Assembly (NCBI RefSeq): GCF_004118675.1
Contig: NZ_SDHZ01000001.1
Coordinates: forward strand, 2,108,001-2,172,000
Length of the DNA stretch: 64,000 nt
Direction: 5' to 3'
Origin: Filimonas effusa
Lineage (GTDB): Bacteria; Bacteroidota; Bacteroidia; Chitinophagales; Chitinophagaceae
How positions within the stretch are numbered: position 1 is the first letter of the stretch; each line of letters opens with the position of its first letter. The translations under genes were made by a program, and so were the position numbers. The notes below the pieces were generated by a model. That model ran no database searches, was not told the origin of the DNA, and saw nothing but the letters and a program-made list of their open reading frames with translations. Of this stretch, positions 58,727 to 64,000 are shown piece by piece.

Positions 58727-61027
58727 TTATTTATTCTGATAGGAAAATATGACATCTGTTTGCCTTTTGGCAGGAGTTACCTGCAACCGTTGCAACTTAC
58801 CGTCTTTTACAGCGCCTTCAATCACCGTATTATAGGGAGCATGCAGTTTGAACCTTGCATTCCACCCTTCCGGCCACGCCGGTAACAGGTAAATTTTCTT
58901 TCCATCTGTTTGCACCAGCATCTCCTGCAAGCCTATCATAGCCGCACCACCCCAGTTATGATCGGGTGTCCAGTCAAATCCCGGCCCCCAGAAACTGGGA
59001 AACCGGTGACGCCCGTTCGCAAACTTCAAAGCGGCATAATACCCCGCTTCTTCCCGGAGCCCCAGCCTTGCGGCAAAAATGTTATACTGCCTCCACCCTA
59101 CATGACTGCGGTATTTTACAACATGAGGGTCGTAGTTCCAGGTATTGAGCGCCGTATCCAGACCTGGTTTGCCCACACCATAAATACCCCAGGGGTATAC
59201 AGGATACAACTGCGGCGCCTCGCTGTTTTGTACCCTGGCCCATGTTACAGCAGGCGATAACATGGTATGCCCTTCCACCTGGCGGTAAGGAAGCTCAGGT
59301 ATCCGTTGCAACATTATTTTCCATTGCCCGCGGCGGGCGCTGTCGAGGTACTGCTCAGGCAATTCAAGTAACCGCCCCAGCGTCACCCGCAAGGCAGCTA
59401 TTACCGTCGTAGAATTATAGGCCATTTTAAACGTCTCTGCCGCCGAACTGGGATAAAATACATATTTCCCGTTCTCATCCCAGATCCTGGCCCCCAGTTT
59501 GCGTGCGAGATACTGGTAATGTTCATCATAAAACTGCAGGCAGCTCTCTATAAAAGGAATATAGGCATGAATATCACGCCCTTCATACCGCTCCAGTTCC
59601 AGCATCATCAGGCAAAACTCAAAAACGGTCTCCCACTGGTATTCCAGCCAGGCATTGTATTCTATGCCTGCATCATAGCCGGCAGGCCGCTTTAACCCGT
59701 ATTCCGTAACATTGGGTAAACCAAAATTCTCCAGCTGCTCGGTAAAACACGCGCCGCCATGATTCCAGTACACCTGGCTCCGAAGCTCCGCGTTTTTCAG
59801 CATACGCAAATAATAGTCAAGTTGAGAAGGTAGCAGGTCAAAATCGCCATTGCGCAGCATCGGGAAATATACCAGCCGCTGATTCTGCGCGGTCATCAGC
59901 CCGCCGCCCCATAACCTGAAATCAGGCGTAAAATGATATTGTGTATCTACATACACCGGATCAAAAGTGAACAAACCGCCATTGAAACGGGTAGGATATT
60001 TTCCATAGGCATTACATCCCAGCTGGTAGCGGAATAACTGGTAGTTGCGTGAAATAGCTTGTAAGCTGTCTGCGGCATTGTCTATCACAATATAACTTCT
60101 GTCCCAAAACTGCTGCCACCATTTTTCCGTGGCTGCACGGGCCGTTTTCCTGTTTTTATAAGCAGCCTGTATAACAGAGTCCAGTCCGCTTTTCCAGCGG
60201 TGAACAGATTCCGCCTGCTCTATGTGCATCCCTATCTCCAGCTGCTGCGAACGTGCCGGGGCCTTGCTCTGCAAACTCCATGAATAAAAAGACGTACCTG
60301 CATAAGAACCACTATCAACTCCCTTTGCATACATTCCTTCTCCGCGCATGACACCCCCGGAAGTAAGATCTTTTAACGGATTGAACAGCTGGGCTTTCAC
60401 CGTTTCCATCTGCTCCACCTTCACGGTATAATCAAAGATATCCTGCACATCACGCCTGTTCCTGTGATAGAAAACAACCGCATCCTTATCAAAAGTCACT
60501 TCATCTTTATAGGTAATGACCGGAAACGGCTGTTTGGCTTTATAGGAATTGCCTCTCATTTCCTTTAAGGCCTGCTGACGATCGGCATAACGCCAGTTCT
60601 CGTAAGCAGCCGCTACCGTAACAGGCTTTTTGCTTTTAATAGCCACATGCACTACGGGACGGTACACATCTACCCATAATTCAATACTAACACCACCACC
60701 ACTCACCACCACATAACCTTCCTGCAACTTTAACTCCTGCCTGAAATCGGTTCCACTGAATGGATCTGAAGACAGCTTCAAGCGCACCCGGCCCTGCTTC
60801 AGCATAGCATTGCTTTCGTCAAAAGCCCCGCTCCGCGACAAATAAAAAAGCAGCGCACCATTTTCCACCCACACATTCAGCCCTATATCGCCACCGCCAC
60901 AGGGCATAGACTCCGAGGCATTTTTACTTTGGCTGGTCCATACCACGTTATAAGCGTCTTTGGCGGGAGGCTGCGCCGCCGCAACCAACGCAGATAATAG
61001 GAAAGAAGAAAGGATCAAAAATTTCAT
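58727..61027 (-). CDS. DUF5703-type secreted (alpha/alpha)6-barrel protein, probable glycosidase
   Basis: 766 aa from the ATG at 61027, which begins the signal peptide (MKFLILSSFLLSALVAAAQ). N-terminal beta-sandwich (about 25-270) starting YNVVWTSQSKNASESMPCGGGDIGLN, quoted here as its halves YNVVWTSQSKN and ASESMPCGGGDIGLN, characteristic of DUF5703. Then an (alpha/alpha)6 barrel (about 290-690) with acid residues in FTEQLENFGLP and YNAWLEYQWETVFE. The layout parallels GH95-type enzymes. It is probably an exo-glycosidase acting on a pectic side chain; family and substrate uncertain. It is divergent from the small gene at 61149. Confidence 0.78.
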   Translation of the reverse strand: MKFLILSSFLLSALVAAAQPPAKDAYNVVWTSQSKNASESMPCGGGDIGLNVWVENGALLFYLSRSGAFDESNAMLKQGRVRLKLSSDPFSGTDFRQELKLQEGYVVVSGGGVSIELWVDVYRPVVHVAIKSKKPVTVAAAYENWRYADRQQALKEMRGNSYKAKQPFPVITYKDEVTFDKDAVVFYHRNRRDVQDIFDYTVKVEQMETVKAQLFNPLKDLTSGGVMRGEGMYAKGVDSGSYAGTSFYSWSLQSKAPARSQQLEIGMHIEQAESVHRWKSGLDSVIQAAYKNRKTARAATEKWWQQFWDRSYIVIDNAADSLQAISRNYQLFRYQLGCNAYGKYPTRFNGGLFTFDPVYVDTQYHFTPDFRLWGGGLMTAQNQRLVYFPMLRNGDFDLLPSQLDYYLRMLKNAELRSQVYWNHGGACFTEQLENFGLPNVTEYGLKRPAGYDAGIEYNAWLEYQWETVFEFCLMMLELERYEGRDIHAYIPFIESCLQFYDEHYQYLARKLGARIWDENGKYVFYPSSAAETFKMAYNSTTVIAALRVTLGRLLELPEQYLDSARRGQWKIMLQRIPELPYRQVEGHTMLSPAVTWARVQNSEAPQLYPVYPWGIYGVGKPGLDTALNTWNYDPHVVKYRSHVGWRQYNIFAARLGLREEAGYYAALKFANGRHRFPSFWGPGFDWTPDHNWGGAAMIGLQEMLVQTDGKKIYLLPAWPEGWNARFKLHAPYNTVIEGAVKDGKLQRLQVTPAKRQTDVIFSYQNK

Positions 61028-61148
61028 GTGATGGCAGATATTCAAAAGAACAATAAGGATTCAAAATTAGACTAACTCAGCGTTTTAAACATACATTCAC
61101 ATTTCCCTGTCTATATTTATTGCATTCTAATCACAACAAAACAAACAT

Positions 61149-61625
61149 ATGGCATTCAGATTCCTGCTGGCATTGGCGCTTATGCCGCTTGCATTACAGG
61201 CGCAAACCTTTAATACCGGCGCTAACAAAACCGGCAGAAGCTTTTTTCCCGCAGGGAATGTAGAAGGACGGCTGGTTGACAGTACCAACAAACCCGTTAA
61301 AGGCGCCACGGTTATATTACAGCAGCAGGATTTTAATATAGGTACTCCCGAAGCAGGCGCTCCCGATCCCTACTATAAAGAAGTCACCACTAAAAAGAAT
61401 GGCAAATTCAGCTTTGGCATGTTACGCCCGTTTCACAGGTATAAACTTACCGTTATGGCCGACGGTTACCGCAGGCTGGAAAAAAACATCAATTACGCCA
61501 CCCCCTCCGGAAACAAAACGGCCAGGGAAATGGAAGATTCCCTGGCGCTTGCATTACCTAACAGAAGAATTTCCTCTACCGGAAAAGACCTCGGCGATCT
61601 TCATCTGATTGCTTTACCCCGTTAG
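61149..61625 (+). CDS. Small secreted carboxypeptidase-regulatory-like beta-sandwich protein
   Basis: 158 aa. Signal peptide (MAFRFLLALALMPLALQAQ). Mature part is one CarboxypepD_reg-like domain: VEGRLVDSTNKPVKGATVIL, then KKNGKFSFGMLRPFHRYKL and VMADGYRRLEKNI, the same fold as the N-terminal domain of SusC proteins. It stands alone with no plug or barrel. It may bind an outer-membrane partner or glycan. It is one of two rightward genes in the window, divergent from the DUF5703 gene (121-bp gap) and convergent with the propeller glycosidase (15-bp gap). Confidence 0.75.
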   Translation: MAFRFLLALALMPLALQAQTFNTGANKTGRSFFPAGNVEGRLVDSTNKPVKGATVILQQQDFNIGTPEAGAPDPYYKEVTTKKNGKFSFGMLRPFHRYKLTVMADGYRRLEKNINYATPSGNKTAREMEDSLALALPNRRISSTGKDLGDLHLIALPR

Positions 61626-61640
61626 GCCCGGGAATTTCAT

Positions 61641-62756
61641 TTATTTGAACTCCAGCGTGCTTTTCCCAAGATCAACGGAAGTGGCTACCGCTATTCCACG
61701 CTTATCTTTTTGATTCACGGCGTTGTAGAAATGATATACAACACCATTCCATTTCACCACAAACGACTTGTGTGCAAATCTTGCATCGTAAGGCTCTGAA
61801 GAATTGATCAGATCAGGGCCTTTCCAGTCGGTCCAGTTCACCAGATCGTAAGAACAGGCGAAACGATTGAAGGCATCTTTCCTGCCTTCCCAGAAGGCGC
61901 CGAAATAAAACATCACCCATACATCGCCGATCTTCTGGATAATAGCATCACCGGTAATCCCTTTTGAATGATGCATTACAGGCTCCTGTTTGAAACGCTG
62001 CCAGTGAATCATATCATTCGATACCGCCATGCCAATACGTTCGTACCAGCGGGTTTTGATATTGTTTGCCGCAGAATCGCCATTGGCATTATAGTACATC
62101 ACAAACGGATAGCCTGTGAGCTTCTCCTTATCCCATATCACTGTGCTTTTGAACAGTTTCCTGTTTTCCCACCAGCGTACATCTTTATCGGTAGCGGTAA
62201 AAACAGGCTTCGGCAAACGTGTCCACTCGTGTACTTTGGCAGGAGATTTCTTTGTATATGCAATGCCCAGCGCCAATGCACCGGCCTCATACCCTTTTTC
62301 ATTACCGCCGAAATAAGACAACCAGTATTTGTTCTTATATTTCTGCAGTTCATAACTGCCGCCCCATGTATAATCTTCCAGGGCAAGATAACCGGCTTTA
62401 TGATGGGTATCCCAGTCGGTAGTATCGGAGAACGACATAATACGCCCCTTGTTGCTCCAATGTAACAGATCGTTACTTTCAGCCAGCCATGTTTCATAAC
62501 CGCGGCCATCAAACACAACATAGGTCATATACCATTTATTGTCTTTACGGAATACAGTAGGACAATCCATCTTTTTGGCTTCACTATCTGTAACCATCAC
62601 CAATCCATACTTATAAGGCGTTTTAACAGAGTCGTAGATCCGCTGCATTACAGCAGCAGGAACAGCGTCAGGGAGATTTGCTTTCTGCGCTGCTGCATTC
62701 GCCGTTACCAGTATGCCAACCAGAAAACACGCAAGCATCGTATTCAATTGTTTCAT
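61641..62756 (-). CDS. Five-bladed beta-propeller glycosidase (GH43/GH117-like)
   Basis: 371 aa from the ATG at 62756, which starts the signal peptide (MKQLNTMLACFLVGILVTAN..). The ATG at 62843 would place the start almost on the predicted transcription start and has no signal character. Five-bladed propeller: KKMDCPTVFRKDNKWY (Asp64 candidate base), WLAESNDLLHWS, AVSNDMIHWQRF, GITGDAII and CSYDLVNWTDW. It resembles GH43/GH117-clan proteins common in rhamnose PULs. Exact family not assigned. It is controlled by operator copy E. Confidence 0.78.
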   Translation of the reverse strand: MKQLNTMLACFLVGILVTANAAAQKANLPDAVPAAVMQRIYDSVKTPYKYGLVMVTDSEAKKMDCPTVFRKDNKWYMTYVVFDGRGYETWLAESNDLLHWSNKGRIMSFSDTTDWDTHHKAGYLALEDYTWGGSYELQKYKNKYWLSYFGGNEKGYEAGALALGIAYTKKSPAKVHEWTRLPKPVFTATDKDVRWWENRKLFKSTVIWDKEKLTGYPFVMYYNANGDSAANNIKTRWYERIGMAVSNDMIHWQRFKQEPVMHHSKGITGDAIIQKIGDVWVMFYFGAFWEGRKDAFNRFACSYDLVNWTDWKGPDLINSSEPYDARFAHKSFVVKWNGVVYHFYNAVNQKDKRGIAVATSVDLGKSTLEFK

Positions 62757-62850
62757 CCGTATATTTTTTATTTTTTCAATGGTCGGATGGAACTCCGCAC
62801 ATAAATTTTCCGGAGTGCAGTTTTTTATAAAGCTCCGTTTCATAAAAGTG

Positions 62851-62918
62851 TAAAATTATCTTCTCACCATCGCCGGGCAATAGCATGTTTTCCTATAATG
62901 ATGGATTATATTATTATT
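62851..62918 (-). promoter_or_regulatory. Promoter with tandem 21-bp operator, copy E
   Basis: Leftward: distal repeat 62918-62898, proximal repeat 62897-62877, -33 ATTG (62881-62878), 19-nt spacer, -7 TAATTTTA (62858-62851). It overlaps the stop codon of the GH106 gene, as copies A and C overlap the ends of their upstream genes. The transcript would carry about 85-90 nt of leader before the start at 62756. Confidence 0.65.
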
Positions 62919-64000
62919 CTGCTGCAATGGTCACCGGGCCCAGTAAACCCGCCGCCTCCAATGGTTTGCCTTCCAGGCGGAAAGGAGCTGTGGTCCATGT
63001 TACAGGCTTCTGATCTTTCAGGATATGATCTCCTATCAAACGGTTAGCCCAGGTATTTGTAACACTGATCTCCAGTTTATTCATGCCTTTCTTCAATGCC
63101 TTTGTAATGTCTACGCGATAAGGCGCAGTCCAGCTGATACCACAATCCACACCATTCAGTTTCACAGCTGCCAGATTTGCCACCTCTCCCAGCTGCAGCC
63201 AGGTACGGCCCGAAGGCAGGCTCTGATTCCATTCAAGATCATACGTATATACGGCCGTTCCGGAATAATACTTCACACCAGGCAGCTCATGTTTCGACCA
63301 GTCCTGTAAACGGGAGAATGGCACAGCGGCAGCGGGGCCGCCAAATGCAGTATCGAACTGTACTTTCCAGCCGCCTTGCAGTGTTTGTATCACTTTAGGA
63401 GTAGTATAGTTATTTCCTGACGCCTGTTTTGCAGGCACTGCTTTTTTACGCAGCACAACGAATACGGAAGCATTGGCCTCAAGCTTTACAGGCAATACCG
63501 TACGTCCGCCCTGTACCTTCCAGTTCCTCGCCACCATTGTATCGCCGGTAACAGGATCCCAGAGTTCAGGCAGGCGGCCTGTTTCGCGCAACGATAATTC
63601 CAGTATCCTGGGCTTATCCAGTTGGTTGGCTACAAAATACAGGTCGAAATCAGCAGCGGTGCGGTGCGTCCACGCCATCGCTTTAGCCTGTTTGCCGGTA
63701 CTGTCTTTCATGATAAGATCCGGAGCAATTCCTAGTGCTGCGAAACTAGCATCATTGTAAGGCGCTTTCAGCAATTTACCTTTGCCTGTAACCACAGGTA
63801 AAGCAACAGCTTCCTGGTGCAAACCCGGCGCTTTTAACGAGCGGTCGCCTGCAATTACAGTAGCACCTGCTTTAACCAGCTCTCCAATTCGTTTTGCTAC
63901 AGCAGGATTCATATAGCCGCCATCAGGCGTAGCTGCGCCCGGAACCGGTAATACCAGCACACCATAGCTGGCGCCGCCAGGTAAAACAATACGGCCATCG
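62914..64000 (-). CDS. GH106 alpha-L-rhamnosidase, C-terminal part (runs off right edge)
   Basis: About 361 codons are visible; the frame is open to the window edge (DGRIVLPGGASYG just before LVLPVPG), so the start lies outside. Motifs FDLYFVANQ, LSLRETGRLPELWDPVTGD and the final GH2-like jelly-roll (YSGTAVYTYDLEW, VNLAAVKLNG-like, MNKLEISVTNTWANRLIGD) are typical of the C-terminus of GH106. The catalytic glutamates are not in view. It would complement the two GH78 enzymes in releasing rhamnose, for instance from the rhamnogalacturonan backbone. Confidence 0.85.
   Translation of the reverse strand, partial: DGRIVLPGGASYGVLVLPVPGAATPDGGYMNPAVAKRIGELVKAGATVIAGDRSLKAPGLHQEAVALPVVTGKGKLLKAPYNDASFAALGIAPDLIMKDSTGKQAKAMAWTHRTAADFDLYFVANQLDKPRILELSLRETGRLPELWDPVTGDTMVARNWKVQGGRTVLPVKLEANASVFVVLRKKAVPAKQASGNNYTTPKVIQTLQGGWKVQFDTAFGGPAAAVPFSRLQDWSKHELPGVKYYSGTAVYTYDLEWNQSLPSGRTWLQLGEVANLAAVKLNGVDCGISWTAPYRVDITKALKKGMNKLEISVTNTWANRLIGDHILKDQKPVTWTTAPFRLEGKPLEAAGLLGPVTIAAE

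Noticed and set aside
61028-61148. Operator copy between the DUF5703 gene and the 61149 gene
   Set aside because: A CAAT is present at 61051 but the rest of the 21-bp units does not match and a -7 site would fall on the start codon.

Overview
The window is a Bacteroidota chromosome segment, most likely from a Chitinophaga-like genus. This is inferred from the SusC/SusD pair, many Sec-secreted carbohydrate enzymes, several DUF families typical of that phylum, absence of clear Shine-Dalgarno signals, and -33/-7 promoters of the TTG-N19/20-TAnnTTTG type. It is almost entirely a large polysaccharide utilisation locus (PUL) for a rhamnose-rich pectic glycan (rhamnogalacturonan I or II-like). I see no tRNA, rRNA, CRISPR, insertion sequence or phage gene.

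Layout. (1) 1-424: the 5' part of a secreted enzyme leaving the window. (2) 819-47776: a 47 kb leftward run of 24 genes. It opens with SusC and SusD, then two PL1 pectate lyases, a beta-helix/DUF6298 protein, a GH140-like enzyme, GH43, SGNH esterase, beta-propeller, SASA esterase, GH2, GH78, DUF3826, sialidase-fold protein, STN-esterase, periplasmic TIM barrel and a beta-helix/rhamnose-mutarotase fusion. It closes with Gfo/Idh/MocA, a sodium:sugar symporter, a GH78-like enzyme, GH127/146, two more GH2 enzymes and a 7TMR-DISM histidine kinase. Most gaps are below 55 bp and several genes overlap. (3) 47870-51671: a second DUF3826 gene and a GH78. (4) 51776-58615: an AraC-family regulator (rightward) facing a leftward operon of MaoC-like hydratase, a solute-binding-protein fold without signal peptide, two CaiB/BaiF CoA-transferases, an amidohydrolase and a Gfo/Idh/MocA oxidoreductase. 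(5) 58727-64000: a DUF5703 protein, a small secreted beta-sandwich protein, a five-bladed-propeller glycosidase and the C-terminal part of a GH106 rhamnosidase.

How it works together. PL1 lyases would cut homogalacturonan-type linkages. Esterases remove acetyl groups. GH2, GH43, GH127 and GH140-like enzymes trim side chains, and GH78/GH106 release rhamnose. SusCD imports oligosaccharides through the outer membrane and the SSS symporter takes sugar into the cytoplasm, where the two oxidoreductases act.

The most notable result is a shared cis-element. Five leftward promoters (upstream of SusC, of the adjacent DUF3826 gene, of the MaoC/CoA-transferase operon, of the 62756 glycosidase, and one at 755-823 in front of a roughly 300-nt leader) each carry two tandem 21-bp direct repeats. 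The second repeat contains the -33 element. This is the geometry of AraC-class activators and suggests one regulon, plausibly controlled by the AraC protein at 51776. It ties the unusual CoA-thioester operon to pectin use, which may represent an undescribed cytosolic branch of rhamnose or uronic-acid-derived catabolism.
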